Assembly: GCA_039808325.1 (NCBI GenBank)
Contig: JBDHSU010000022.1
Span: forward strand, 1 to 38,043
Direction: 5' to 3'
Source of the DNA: JAFKKS01 sp039808325
GTDB lineage: Bacteria; Pseudomonadota; Alphaproteobacteria; Rhizobiales; Xanthobacteraceae
DNA: 38,043 nt
The position numbers were made by a program, and so were the translations under genes. The notes under the pieces are model-generated. The model was not told where the DNA came from, did no database searches, and was given only the letters and a program-made list of their open reading frames with translations. Positions 26,101 to 34,021 of this stretch are shown here, in pieces. How positions within the stretch are numbered: the first letter of the stretch is position 1; each line of letters opens with the position of its first letter.

Positions 26101-27174
26101 TTACGCCGCGGCCTTCTTGCGGTTCGCCTCGAGACGGGCATCGACCAGCGCCACGGTCGCGTCGATCACCGGGTGGCTCAAGCCCTTCTGCTTCGCGATC
26201 AACTGCACCAGCTTGTCCGCGCGCTCGATGTTCGGCGCGCCGTTCTGCAGCGCGCGCGCGGCCGAAGCGGGGCGCGAGAGGCTTTGCGCCGCGGCGGCGT
26301 ATTTCTCGAACGGCACGAGGTCCTCGGGTTTGGCGCCGAGCTTGACGCACAGGTCGAAGACGAAGTCGTAGACCGATTTCGACTCGGCGAGATTGCTGTG
26401 CACCGCTTCCTGCGCCGTGCGCATGCCGTCCTTGGTGACGCAGCGATAGTTGCCGGCGAGCAGCATTGCCCACTTGGCGAGCGGCACGAAGATCGAGTCA
26501 TGCACGCGCAGCTTCACCGGCAGTTCGATCTTGCCTTCCGGCGCGTCGAAGCGCACGGCGTCCACGTCCTTCTCGAGCTGACGCAGGATCGCGTTGCTCT
26601 CCTCGCTGTCGAACTTCGCGACCTTGAAGTTGGTCGGCAGCGTCACCTGCAGCACGTTGACTTTCTCGTCCGGCGGACGGATCGCCTGCGGGTCGGGGCT
26701 GCACAGCGTGAGCGTGCCGGGATCGAAGCTGTCCCACACGCTCGGATCGGTATAGGCGGGCTTGAGCGCGTCGTAGTCGAGGCCGGGGATGCGCTTCACA
26801 TACGGCAGCGGCGGCATGTTCATGATCGACATGCACGGCACCCGCGACTTGGCGACGGCGTCGAGCAGTTCCCGCACGCCGGCTGAGCGGTACTGCGGCT
26901 CCTGCATCGCGAGGCCGATGAGGTCGAAGTCCTTCGGGTCGACGTCGCCGGGGCCGGCGGCGCGCACCTTGCCGGGCAGCTTGCGCGAGTCGATCTCGAC
27001 CGGGTCCTTGCGGCCGCGCACCGGCATGCGCACGCGGAAGCCTTCGGCGTTGATCAGATCGGCTTCCGCCGGCAGGCAGACGAGCGTCAGGTTGTGGCCG
27101 CCGAACATGAGCTTGGAGGCCAGGAGCGAACCGTAGGACGCGCCGAGGATCAGGATATTACGGGAAGTGGACAT
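26101..27174 (-). CDS. Ketopantoate reductase-like NAD(P)-binding protein
   Basis: 357 residues. The N-terminal Rossmann-type stretch is NILILGASYGSLLASKLMFGGHNLTLVCLP, so the usual GxGxxG/A is GASYGS, unlike typical PanE. The fold otherwise follows the 6-phosphogluconate-dehydrogenase-like plan, with a helical C-terminal domain beginning about residue 215. It is longer than PanE (about 300). No pantothenate gene is nearby. Whether it binds NADPH or reduces a 2-keto acid is not shown by sequence. ATG 27174 removes a 24-residue hydrophobic extension from ATG 27246 and fits the family N-terminus. It may be a paralog of different function. Confidence 0.68.
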   Translation of the reverse strand: MSTSRNILILGASYGSLLASKLMFGGHNLTLVCLPAEADLINAEGFRVRMPVRGRKDPVEIDSRKLPGKVRAAGPGDVDPKDFDLIGLAMQEPQYRSAGVRELLDAVAKSRVPCMSIMNMPPLPYVKRIPGLDYDALKPAYTDPSVWDSFDPGTLTLCSPDPQAIRPPDEKVNVLQVTLPTNFKVAKFDSEESNAILRQLEKDVDAVRFDAPEGKIELPVKLRVHDSIFVPLAKWAMLLAGNYRCVTKDGMRTAQEAVHSNLAESKSVYDFVFDLCVKLGAKPEDLVPFEKYAAAAQSLSRPASAARALQNGAPNIERADKLVQLIAKQKGLSHPVIDATVALVDARLEANRKKAAA

Positions 27175-27260
27175 GGAGACTCGCTGCTGAAAGAAGCCGA
27201 GGAAAGCTGGAAAAATGGGAAAGCCGGCCCGGCCTGGAACAAGCACGGAACAGCCGATGC

Positions 27261-27310
27261 TAGAGCATGATCCCGAAAAGCGGAAACCGGTTTTCGGAAA
27301 AGCATGCCCT
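27261..27310. repeat. Rhizobiales-type palindrome, GAGCATG family
   Basis: AGAGCATGATCCCGAAAAGC then GGAAACCGGTTTTCGGAAAA and GCATGCCCT: the familiar arrangement of an outer GCATG arm and an inner CCGAAAA / TTTTCGG stem. Confidence 0.8.
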
Positions 27311-27353
27311 CGGGCTCGACCCGGGGATCATGCTTGAACGGAACGAGAGCGAC

Positions 27354-27384
27354 GGGTCTGATTCAATGCCGTTGGATCAGACCC
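27354..27384. repeat. Palindrome GGGTCTGA...TCAGACCC
   Basis: Perfect 8-bp arms (27354-27361 and 27377-27384) around 15 bases. The motif commonly accompanies the GAGCATG element in Rhizobiales and may be part of one composite repeat. Confidence 0.7.
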
Positions 27385-27602
27385 TAGAAGCCGGACGGCG
27401 TGGATGCAACGGCCGTCGCGCGGGATGCGCGCGGGCCTTGTTCGCAGATGCGAGAGGGACATGCAAGCGCGCGTCGAATCCCAATGACGGCGGGCGATTC
27501 CGTCCGGGCGCTTTAAGCTGCATCGCAGCGTCGCCGGCCGCATCCATCGCCGAGGCGAAAGCCGGCATGATCGAAAAGAATGCGTCGCCGGTTTCGTTCA
27601 TG

Positions 27603-27655
27603 CTAAAGCATGGTCCGGAAAAGCGGGCACCGGTTTTCGGAAAAAGATCATGCTC
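27603..27655. repeat. Rhizobiales-type palindrome, GAGCATG family, second copy
   Basis: AAAGCATGGTCCGGAAAAGC ... CCGGTTTTCGGAAAAAGATC and ATGCTCGA, nearly the same as 27261-27310. Confidence 0.8.
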
Positions 27656-27744
27656 GAATGCAGCGACGGAGGCTGGCGGCGTGATGGGGCCCCCTCCAGC
27701 GCGGAGCCATCGCGTCCTTCACGTAGCGCGGAGAGTACAAACCC

Positions 27745-28488
27745 ATGGCGCGGCTGAGCGTCAATCTCAACAAGGTCGCTTTGCTGCGCAATTCGCGCCG
27801 CACCGGCGTGCCCGACGTCCTGCATTTCGCCAGGCTGGTGCATAGCGCCGGCGCGCACGGCGTCACCGTGCATCCGCGCCCCGACGAGCGCCACATCCGC
27901 CGCAGCGACGTTCCGGCGCTCTCCGAGGTGATGCGCCCCTGGCGCCCGAGCTTCGAGTTCAACATCGAGGGCTTTCCCGATCCCGCTTTCCTCGACCTCG
28001 TCGCCTCGGTGAAGCCGGAACAGTGCACCCTGGTGCCTGACGATCCCAACGTCTTCACCTCGGAGGAGGGCTGGAAGCTCGACGACGCGCAGCGCGCGGT
28101 GGTCGTGCCGGCGCTGGAGCGGCTCAAGGGCCTGGGCGCGCGCGTGATCCTGTTCGTCGATCCCGACCCCGCATCCGCCGACCGGGTCGCGGACATCGGC
28201 GCCGACGGCATCGAGATCTATACCGGATCGTATGCCGCGGCCTTCAAGCAGGGCACGCATCAGGCGCTGCTGGCGCAATGCGCGCAGACGGCGGAGCGCG
28301 CCAAGGCGCGCGGCCTCGTCGTCAATGCCGGGCACGACCTCAACCTGGAGAACATCCCGCTGCTCGTCGGCGCGATCCCGCATCTCGCGGAAGCCTCGAT
28401 CGGCCACGAGCTCACCGCCGACGCGCTGCTGATGGGATTCGAGAAGGCGGTCGAGGCTTACAAAAAAGCGCTCGCGGGCGCGCCGTAG
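27745..28488 (+). CDS. pdxJ: Pyridoxine 5'-phosphate synthase
   Basis: 247 residues, normal length. PdxJ condenses 1-deoxy-D-xylulose 5-phosphate with 3-amino-2-oxopropyl phosphate to form pyridoxine 5'-phosphate, the last ring-forming step of the DXP-dependent vitamin B6 pathway, in a cytosolic TIM barrel. Active-site motifs: VTVHPRPDERHIR (His43, Arg45), EFNIEG (Glu75), and VNAGHDLNLEN (His near 194). GGAGAG lies about ten bases upstream of ATG 27745. It stands alone on the plus strand; acpS, often next to pdxJ elsewhere, is not here. Confidence 0.96.
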   Translation: MARLSVNLNKVALLRNSRRTGVPDVLHFARLVHSAGAHGVTVHPRPDERHIRRSDVPALSEVMRPWRPSFEFNIEGFPDPAFLDLVASVKPEQCTLVPDDPNVFTSEEGWKLDDAQRAVVVPALERLKGLGARVILFVDPDPASADRVADIGADGIEIYTGSYAAAFKQGTHQALLAQCAQTAERAKARGLVVNAGHDLNLENIPLLVGAIPHLAEASIGHELTADALLMGFEKAVEAYKKALAGAP

Positions 28489-28494
28489 CGCGCT

Positions 28495-28648
28495 CCGTCA
28501 TTCCGGCCAAGGCCGCGGAGCGGCCGCGAGCCGGAACCCAGAATCATCACGATCGAGAGGCTGCTTCGTGTGCGGCGCTCGCCTCGTTGCGAATTGCAGC
28601 CGCGCGGAGGTCTGGGTTCCGGCTCTCGCTGCGCTCGGCCGGAATGAC
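28495..28648. repeat. Palindromic repeat, CCGTCATTCCGGCC family
   Basis: CCGTCATTCCGGCC (28495-28508) is inverted as GGCCGGAATGAC at the right end; GAGCCGGAACCCAGA and TCTGGGTTCCGGCTC are the inner inverted arms. It starts six bases after the pdxJ stop and is the best-preserved copy in the window. Confidence 0.85.
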
Positions 28649-28690
28649 AAAACGGATAAAATCGAACGCATCGTGCCGCAAGAATCGAAA

Positions 28691-28711
28691 CGGCCGGGAC
28701 TATGCCCGGCC
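28691..28711 (-). terminator. Hairpin past malate synthase, possible terminator
   Basis: On the minus strand GGCCGGG-CATAGT-CCCGGCC followed by GTTTCGATTCTT. The stem is strong but the T-run is broken, and the sequence belongs to the GGCTATGCCCGGC repeat family, so it may be only a repeat. Confidence 0.35.
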
Positions 28712-28744
28712 ATGACGACGTGATCGGACGCGGTGTGGGGCGTC

Positions 28745-30904
28745 CTACACGATCAGCTTGTAGGCCGGGATCGTGAGGAAGTCGGCGAAGTCGGGCGCCA
28801 GCGACAGTTCGCTGAACAGCCTGATCGCCTCCGGGAAGCGGCCGTTGTCGTAAGCCTCGGCGCCGACCTCCCACCTCACCCGCTGCATTTCCTCCTGCAT
28901 CGCGCGGCGGAAGAATTCCGGCGTCGCCTGCACGCCGGTGTCGAGCACGACGCCGTACTTGATCCACTGCCAGATCTGCGCGCGCGAGATTTCCGCCGTC
29001 GCGGCGTCCTCCATCAGATTGTAGATCGGCACCGCGCCGCGCCCGCCGAGCCACGCTTCGACGTATTGCACGCCGACGCGGATGTTGTGGCGGAAGCCCT
29101 CCTCGGTCTTGGTGCCGTCGTGGATCTTCAGGAGGTCGTCGCGCGTGACGTGGACGTCGTCGCGCAGCTTGTCGAGCTGGTTCGGTTGCGGCATCAGCCG
29201 GTCGAATACCTCCTTGGCGATCGGCACGAGGTCGGGATGCGCGACCCAGGTGCCGTCGTGGCCGTCATTGGCCTCGCGTTCCTTGTCGGCGCGCACCTTG
29301 TCGAAAGCGGCGGCGTTCGCCGCCGCGTCTCCGCGCACCGGGATCTGCGCCGCCATGCCGCCCATCGCGAACGCGCCGCGGCGGTGACATGTCTTGACCA
29401 GCAGCGCGGCGTAGGCGCCGAGGAACGCCTTGCCCATTACCACCTGGCCGCGGTCCGGCAGCACGTAGTCCGGGTTCTTCGCGAGCTTCTTGATGAAGGA
29501 GAAGATGTAGTCCCAGCGTCCGGCATTGAGGCCGGCGATGTGGTCGCGAAGCTCCCACAGCATCTCGTCCATCTCGAACGCCGCCGGAAGCGTCTCGATC
29601 AGGATCGTCGCCTTGATCGTGCCGGCCGGGATGCCGAGCTTGTCCTGCGCATGCAGGAACACGTCGTTCCACAGCTTCGCTTCCTGATGCGTCTCGAGCT
29701 TCGGCAGGTAGAAATACGGTGCCGTGCCTTGCGCGATCTGCGCCTGCGCGTTGTGGAAGACGTAGAGTCCGAAGTCGAACAGCGCGCCGGAGACGGGCGC
29801 GCCGTCGATGGTCAGGTGCTCCTCGAGCAGGTGCCAGCCGCGCGGCCGCACCAGCAGCACCGCCGGCTTGTCGCCGAGGGCGTAGTCCTTGCCGCGCTCC
29901 GTATCGGTGAAGGCGAGCGTGCCGGCCCACCGGTCCTTCAGGTTGATCTGGCCCTCGATATTGTTCGACCAGGTCGGCGAATTCGCGTCCTCGAAGTCCG
30001 CCATGAAGACGTTGGCGCCCGAATTGAGCGCGTTGATCACCATCTTGCGGTCGACGGGGCCGGTGATCTCGACGCGGCGGTCGAGCAGATCGGCGGGAAT
30101 CGGCGCGACCTTCCAGTCGCCGTCGCGGATGGCGCGCGTCTCCTCCAGGAAGTCCGGCAGCGCGCCGGCGTCGTAGCGGGCCTGCTGCGCCTTGCGCGCG
30201 GCCAGCAGCTCCTTGCGCCGCGCGTCGAAGCGCCGATGCAGGTCGGCGACGAAGGCGAGTGCCGGCGGCGTGAGGATGTCCTTGGTGCGCGCGCCGTACG
30301 CGCCCTTGACGATGACGCCGCGCGGCATCGCGGAGGCCGCCTGGCGCCGGATCGCGACGTTGGCATGCCGCGGGGATGCCGCCGCGCCGAGGCGCGAGCG
30401 CGCCGTGCGCTTCGTCGTGCCGCTCTTGGCGCGCGTCTTGGCGCGCGTCGCGCCGCGCGAAGGTGGAGCGACGCTTGCGGGGCGGGCCGCACCGCGCCGT
30501 GTGGATGCGCTCGCGCGCTGCGGCGCTTTCGCTGTCGCCTTTGCCGGTTTGGTGCGCTTCGCAACGGTCTTTGCCGCGCCGCGCGCCGTCGCTTTGGCCG
30601 CAGCCTTCGTGGGGCGCGCGGGCGCGGCCCTGCGGGCCGCCGCTTTCTTCGGCGCGGCCTTTTTCTTTGGCGCCGCCTGCTTCGGCGTCGCCTTGCCGGC
30701 CGCCGCCTTCCGCGTTTTCGGACCCGTGCGTCCGGTTGCCGTCGCCGCGCCGCGCTTTTTCGTCTTGCGCTTCGCGGGCGCCGCCGCCCTCTTCGTGGTG
30801 GTGGTCTTGCGCTTTGCGGATTTGGATCGAGCGGCGCCTTTCGACGCCGCTCGTTTGGTCGACCGTGCCTTCTTCGCTGGCTTACGGCCCTTAGCTGCCG
30901 CCAT
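28745..30904 (-). CDS. aceB: Malate synthase A with N-terminal histone H1-like tail
   Basis: 719 residues; E. coli AceB is 533. The catalytic part begins near residue 195 (GAYGARTKDILTPPAL) and is complete: signature RDHIAGLNAGRWDYIF at about 453-468, VFMADFEDANSPTW near 299, LLVRPRGWHL near 350, HDGTWVAHP near 549, and the catalytic-Asp region MEDAATAEISR near 630. It condenses acetyl-CoA and glyoxylate to malate. Residues 1-192 are Lys/Ala/Arg/Thr/Pro-rich; I find no Asp or Glu before residue 209. Translation from ATG 30904 is favoured by AAGGA upstream, located in the end of the H1-like gene (14-base overlap); the internal Met193 (30328) has no good ribosome binding site but would give a normal-length enzyme. 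Last gene of the glycolate operon. Confidence 0.93.
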   Translation of the reverse strand: MAAAKGRKPAKKARSTKRAASKGAARSKSAKRKTTTTKRAAAPAKRKTKKRGAATATGRTGPKTRKAAAGKATPKQAAPKKKAAPKKAAARRAAPARPTKAAAKATARGAAKTVAKRTKPAKATAKAPQRASASTRRGAARPASVAPPSRGATRAKTRAKSGTTKRTARSRLGAAASPRHANVAIRRQAASAMPRGVIVKGAYGARTKDILTPPALAFVADLHRRFDARRKELLAARKAQQARYDAGALPDFLEETRAIRDGDWKVAPIPADLLDRRVEITGPVDRKMVINALNSGANVFMADFEDANSPTWSNNIEGQINLKDRWAGTLAFTDTERGKDYALGDKPAVLLVRPRGWHLLEEHLTIDGAPVSGALFDFGLYVFHNAQAQIAQGTAPYFYLPKLETHQEAKLWNDVFLHAQDKLGIPAGTIKATILIETLPAAFEMDEMLWELRDHIAGLNAGRWDYIFSFIKKLAKNPDYVLPDRGQVVMGKAFLGAYAALLVKTCHRRGAFAMGGMAAQIPVRGDAAANAAAFDKVRADKEREANDGHDGTWVAHPDLVPIAKEVFDRLMPQPNQLDKLRDDVHVTRDDLLKIHDGTKTEEGFRHNIRVGVQYVEAWLGGRGAVPIYNLMEDAATAEISRAQIWQWIKYGVVLDTGVQATPEFFRRAMQEEMQRVRWEVGAEAYDNGRFPEAIRLFSELSLAPDFADFLTIPAYKLIV

Positions 30905-31367
30905 TACTGTTTCCTTGTTTCAAGAGATTGGCCGCCGACTCGAGCCACCCCATCGGGGTGGAGACGGCAGCCGGTTTGCTACGCGGACGCGGCTTGCGCG
31001 CCGCCGTCTTGCGCGTGGCGGGTTTGCGTGCCGCCGTCTTTACCGCGGTTTTGCGCGCGGTGGTCTTCCTCGCGCCGGTCTTTCTTGCGGTGGTTTTGCG
31101 CGCGGTCGTTTTCCGTCCGGTTGACTTGCGCGCGGTTGACTTGCGCGCGGTTGACTTGCGTGCGGTCGACTTGCGTGTCGTTGCTTTCCGCGCCGTCGCC
31201 TTCTTCGCCGCCGGCTTGCGCGTCGTCTTCTTGGCCGTGCGCGTTGCGGCGCCGCGCTTCGCGGTCGTGCGCTTCGCCGCGGCGCGCGGCGTCTTGCGTG
31301 TCACCGTCTTCTTACCCGCCGCTTTGGCTTTGCTTCCGCCGCGCTTGGTCGTTTTCCGTGCCGCCAT
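30891..31367 (-). CDS. Histone H1-like Lys/Ala/Thr-rich protein with pentapeptide repeats
   Basis: 158 residues, extremely basic, with only one acidic residue that I see (in GWLESAANLL near the C-terminus). The core (about residues 55-120) is a run of pentapeptides of the form (A/T/S)-x-R-K-(S/T), for example STARK repeated. This is the composition of bacterial H1-like nucleoid proteins (HctB / AlgP / Lys-rich type), which bind DNA without sequence specificity; RNA binding is also possible. AGGAGG sits eight bases upstream of ATG 31367, an excellent site. It lies 81 bases after glcF and overlaps the malate synthase start by 14 bases, so the two are translationally linked. The last residues (STPMGWLESAANLLKQ) resemble a short amphipathic helix. 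Confidence 0.82.
   Translation of the reverse strand: MAARKTTKRGGSKAKAAGKKTVTRKTPRAAAKRTTAKRGAATRTAKKTTRKPAAKKATARKATTRKSTARKSTARKSTARKSTGRKTTARKTTARKTGARKTTARKTAVKTAARKPATRKTAARKPRPRSKPAAVSTPMGWLESAANLLKQGNSNGGS
31121..31180 (-). repeat. 15-bp tandem repeat inside the H1-like gene
   Basis: TTGACTTGCGCGCGG occurs at 31121-31135 and 31136-31150, with single-base variants at 31151-31165 and more diverged at 31166-31180; weaker copies extend on both sides. Each unit encodes one STARK pentapeptide. Copy number may vary between strains. Confidence 0.85.
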
Positions 31368-31448
31368 CTGAACCTCCTGATGATGCCCCACGTTGGTTGC
31401 TTATCGCACATCGCGTCGTGCCACGCACCTCATGCGTTTTTCGCAATG

Positions 31449-32789
31449 TCAGCTTACAGAGTCTTGAGCACGCTTTGGAGAGGTACGCAGGGAAACATTT
31501 CGCAGCGCATCTGGTTCCGGTCCGCCGTCCGCCCAGTCGAGCAGCTCCACCGTATGGACGATCGGGATGCGCGTCGCTTCGCCGATCTGCACCATGCATC
31601 CGAGGTTGCCGGTGGCGATGATGTCGGGCGCGACTTTCGCGATATTGGCCGCCTTGCGATCGCGCAGACGCGTCGCGATTTCGGGTTGCATCATGTTGTA
31701 GGTCCCCGCCGAACCGCAGCAGAGATGCCCCTCGGGCACGTCCTTCACGACGAAGCCGGCGCGTTTGAGGAGGTCCTTCGGCTGCTGCACGATCTTCTGC
31801 CCATGCTGCATCGAGCAGGCGGAATGATAGGCGACAACGAGGCCTGACGGTGTCGCCGGCGCGGCGAGATCGAGTTCCGGCAGATATTCGGAGACGTCGC
31901 GCGCGATCGCCGACACGCGCGCCGCTTTCTCGGCATAAGCGGGGTCGGTGCGCAGCATGAAGCCGTAATCTTTGATCGTCGTGCCGCAGCCGGACGCGGT
32001 GATGAGGATGGCGTCGAGGCCTGCGCCGTCCATCTCGCGTATCCAGGCGTCGATATTGTTGCGCGCTTGGGCGAGCGCATCGCGCTCGCGCCCCATGTGG
32101 TGGACGAGCGAGCCGCAGCAGCCTTCGCCGGCGGCGTGAATGACTTCGATGCCGTGCCGGTTGAGCAGGCGCACCGTCGCCGCGTTGATTCCGGGCCCGA
32201 GCACCGGCTGCGCGCAGCCTTCGAGCAGTGCGACGCGGCCGCGTTTCGTGCCCGCGGGCTTGGCCACGGCTGCGGGATGCGACGAGGCGGGCAGGCCGGC
32301 CGGCGCCAGGCGCAGCATCGCGGCAAGACGCGTCAGTCCGATCGTTTCCATGAGCGGCGCCAACGGCTTAACGAGCCGTGCCGCCATCAGCGAAGCGCGG
32401 AAGCGCGCCGGATAGGGCAGCGTCATCGCCAGCAGCGCGCGCAACGCACGATCGCGCAGCGGCCGCCTGTACGTCCCCTCGATATGCGCGCGCGCATGGT
32501 CGACGAGATGCATGTAGTGCACGCCGGACGGACACGTCGTCATGCAGGAGAGACACGAGAGGCAGCGGTCGATGTGCTTGACCACCTCGCCGCTCGCCGG
32601 ACGGTCGTTCTCCAGCATGTCCTTGATGAGGTAGATGCGTCCGCGCGGCGAATCGAGCTCGTCGCCGAGCAGCACGTAGGTCGGGCACGTCGCCGTGCAA
32701 AAGCCGCAATGCACGCAGGCGCGCAGGATCTTGTCGGCTTCCGCGATGTCCGGGTCGGCGAGTTGTGCGAGCGAGAAGTTGGTTTGCAT
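31449..32789 (-). CDS. glcF: Glycolate oxidase iron-sulfur subunit
   Basis: 446 residues. Two 4Fe-4S motifs near the N-terminus, CVHCGFCTATCPTY (about residues 26-39) and CLSCLSCMTTCPSG (about 75-88), followed by two cysteine-rich CCG modules, GEGCCGSLVHHMG (mid) and HLCCGSAGTYN (C-terminal), which are typical of GlcF/LutA/HdrB proteins. It passes electrons from the FAD subunits GlcD and GlcE to the membrane quinone pool during oxidation of glycolate to glyoxylate. ATG 32789 shares its A with the glcE stop (TGATG), so translation is coupled. The same frame stays open far upstream because of high GC, but that part has no homology. Confidence 0.96.
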   Translation of the reverse strand: MQTNFSLAQLADPDIAEADKILRACVHCGFCTATCPTYVLLGDELDSPRGRIYLIKDMLENDRPASGEVVKHIDRCLSCLSCMTTCPSGVHYMHLVDHARAHIEGTYRRPLRDRALRALLAMTLPYPARFRASLMAARLVKPLAPLMETIGLTRLAAMLRLAPAGLPASSHPAAVAKPAGTKRGRVALLEGCAQPVLGPGINAATVRLLNRHGIEVIHAAGEGCCGSLVHHMGRERDALAQARNNIDAWIREMDGAGLDAILITASGCGTTIKDYGFMLRTDPAYAEKAARVSAIARDVSEYLPELDLAAPATPSGLVVAYHSACSMQHGQKIVQQPKDLLKRAGFVVKDVPEGHLCCGSAGTYNMMQPEIATRLRDRKAANIAKVAPDIIATGNLGCMVQIGEATRIPIVHTVELLDWADGGPEPDALRNVSLRTSPKRAQDSVS

Positions 32790-34021
32790 CACATCCCCGC
32801 ATACATGCGACCGGGGTTGAGGATGCCTTTCGGGTCGAAGCCTTGCTTCACCCGCCGCGTCAGGGTCGCGATGGCGGCGTTCTGCGGATCGAAGACATCG
32901 ACCGTGGCGCGCACCGCGGCGCTCGCCCGGATCAAGGTCGCATGTCCGCCCGCCGCCGATACGATCTTGCGCACGGACGTCGCCCCCGCGTCTTCGCTCG
33001 CCGGGACGAGCGCCCAGAGCAGGCCGCCCGCCCAGTCGTAGAGAACCTCGGCGCCGAGGCTCGCGGTGAGCAGCGTGCCGACCTCCGGCCCGCGCGTCGG
33101 CGCGGTGGAGATGCGCCATACCGGACGATCCGCGCCGGTCGCGGCGGCGGCGAAGGGCGTCACGTCGCGCACCGCGCGCCACAAGGCGCGCGAATGGGCT
33201 TCGTCCAGCGTCGCGATCTCGCCGTAGGGCCGCAAAATGCTGCGCAGCAATTCGCGCCGGTGCGCGATCGAAGGCGGCACGCCCTCGAGCCGGATCGCGG
33301 TGACCGAACGGTCGCCGCTCGCGAGGCTCGCGACCGCAAGGCGGCCCACGGCCGTTGCCGGCAGATGCGCGGCGGCTGAAATCTCGCCGGCCGAATTCGT
33401 CGCGAGACGCATCGCCTGTCCCGCGTCGATCGCGTCGTGGCCGAACAGAGCGAGCGTTTCCTCCGTCTCCGGGCGCGGCAGCACCTTGATCGTGGCGTCG
33501 GTGAGCACCGCGAGCGTGCCCCAGGACCCCGCCATCAGCTTCGAGAGGTCGTAGCCGGTGACGTTCTTCACCACCCGGCCGCCGGACTTGAACGTTTCGC
33601 CGCGCCCCGACACGCCGCAAAAGCCGAGCATGTGGTCGCGCGCTGCGCCGGCCTTGACGCGGCGCGGCCCCGCGAGATTCGCGGCGAGCGTGCCGCCGAG
33701 CGTGCCGCGCCCCGGCTCCGTTCCGAGCAAGGCGGCGCAGTCCATCGGCTCGAACGCGAGCTGCTGGTTGTTGGCGGCGACTTGCGCCTCGATCTCGGCG
33801 ATCGGCGTTCCCGCCTTGGCCGAGAGCACGAGCTCCGCCGGCTCGTAAAGCGTGATGCCGTCGAGCGCCGAAAGATCGAGCGTCGCGTCCCACTGCGCCG
33901 CGCGGCCGATCGCGCGCTTCGCGCCGTGGCCGATCGTCTCGAGCGTGCGGCCGTCCGCGAGGGCGGCTTGCACCGCGACCTCGACGTCTTGCGCGTTTTG
34001 CGGCTTCAGGGGATCGGACAT
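32789..34021 (-). CDS. glcE: Glycolate oxidase FAD-binding subunit
   Basis: 410 residues. A single PCMH-type FAD-binding domain in the N-terminal half (YEPAELVLSAKAGTPIAEIEA; EPGRGTLGGTLAANLAGPRR; GGRVVKNVTGYDLSKLMAGSWGTLAVLTDATIKVLP), a variable centre, and the C-terminal end PKGILNPGRMYAGM. GlcE is needed with GlcD and GlcF for active glycolate dehydrogenase. Both ends overlap neighbours by one base: ATG 34021 shares its A with the glcD stop and the TGA shares its A with the glcF start. This tight coupling suggests equal synthesis of the three subunits. Confidence 0.95.
   Translation of the reverse strand: MSDPLKPQNAQDVEVAVQAALADGRTLETIGHGAKRAIGRAAQWDATLDLSALDGITLYEPAELVLSAKAGTPIAEIEAQVAANNQQLAFEPMDCAALLGTEPGRGTLGGTLAANLAGPRRVKAGAARDHMLGFCGVSGRGETFKSGGRVVKNVTGYDLSKLMAGSWGTLAVLTDATIKVLPRPETEETLALFGHDAIDAGQAMRLATNSAGEISAAAHLPATAVGRLAVASLASGDRSVTAIRLEGVPPSIAHRRELLRSILRPYGEIATLDEAHSRALWRAVRDVTPFAAAATGADRPVWRISTAPTRGPEVGTLLTASLGAEVLYDWAGGLLWALVPASEDAGATSVRKIVSAAGGHATLIRASAAVRATVDVFDPQNAAIATLTRRVKQGFDPKGILNPGRMYAGM

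Larger units (their letters stand above)
27175..27744. other. Intergenic region rich in palindromes, upstream of pdxJ
   Basis: 570 bases between divergent genes with no supportable coding sequence. Three palindromic elements occupy it (27261-27310, 27354-27384, 27603-27655). Positions 27390-27600 show no recognisable structure. Confidence 0.5.

Noticed and set aside
28745..30328. Normal-length malate synthase starting at Met193
   Set aside because: No ribosome binding site upstream of 30328, whereas ATG 30904 has one and the frame between is open and strongly biased in composition; kept only as the alternative start.
31081..31200. Regular short repeats, considered as a CRISPR array
   Set aside because: Units are 15 bp, contiguous without spacers, in frame, and encode pentapeptides of a basic protein.
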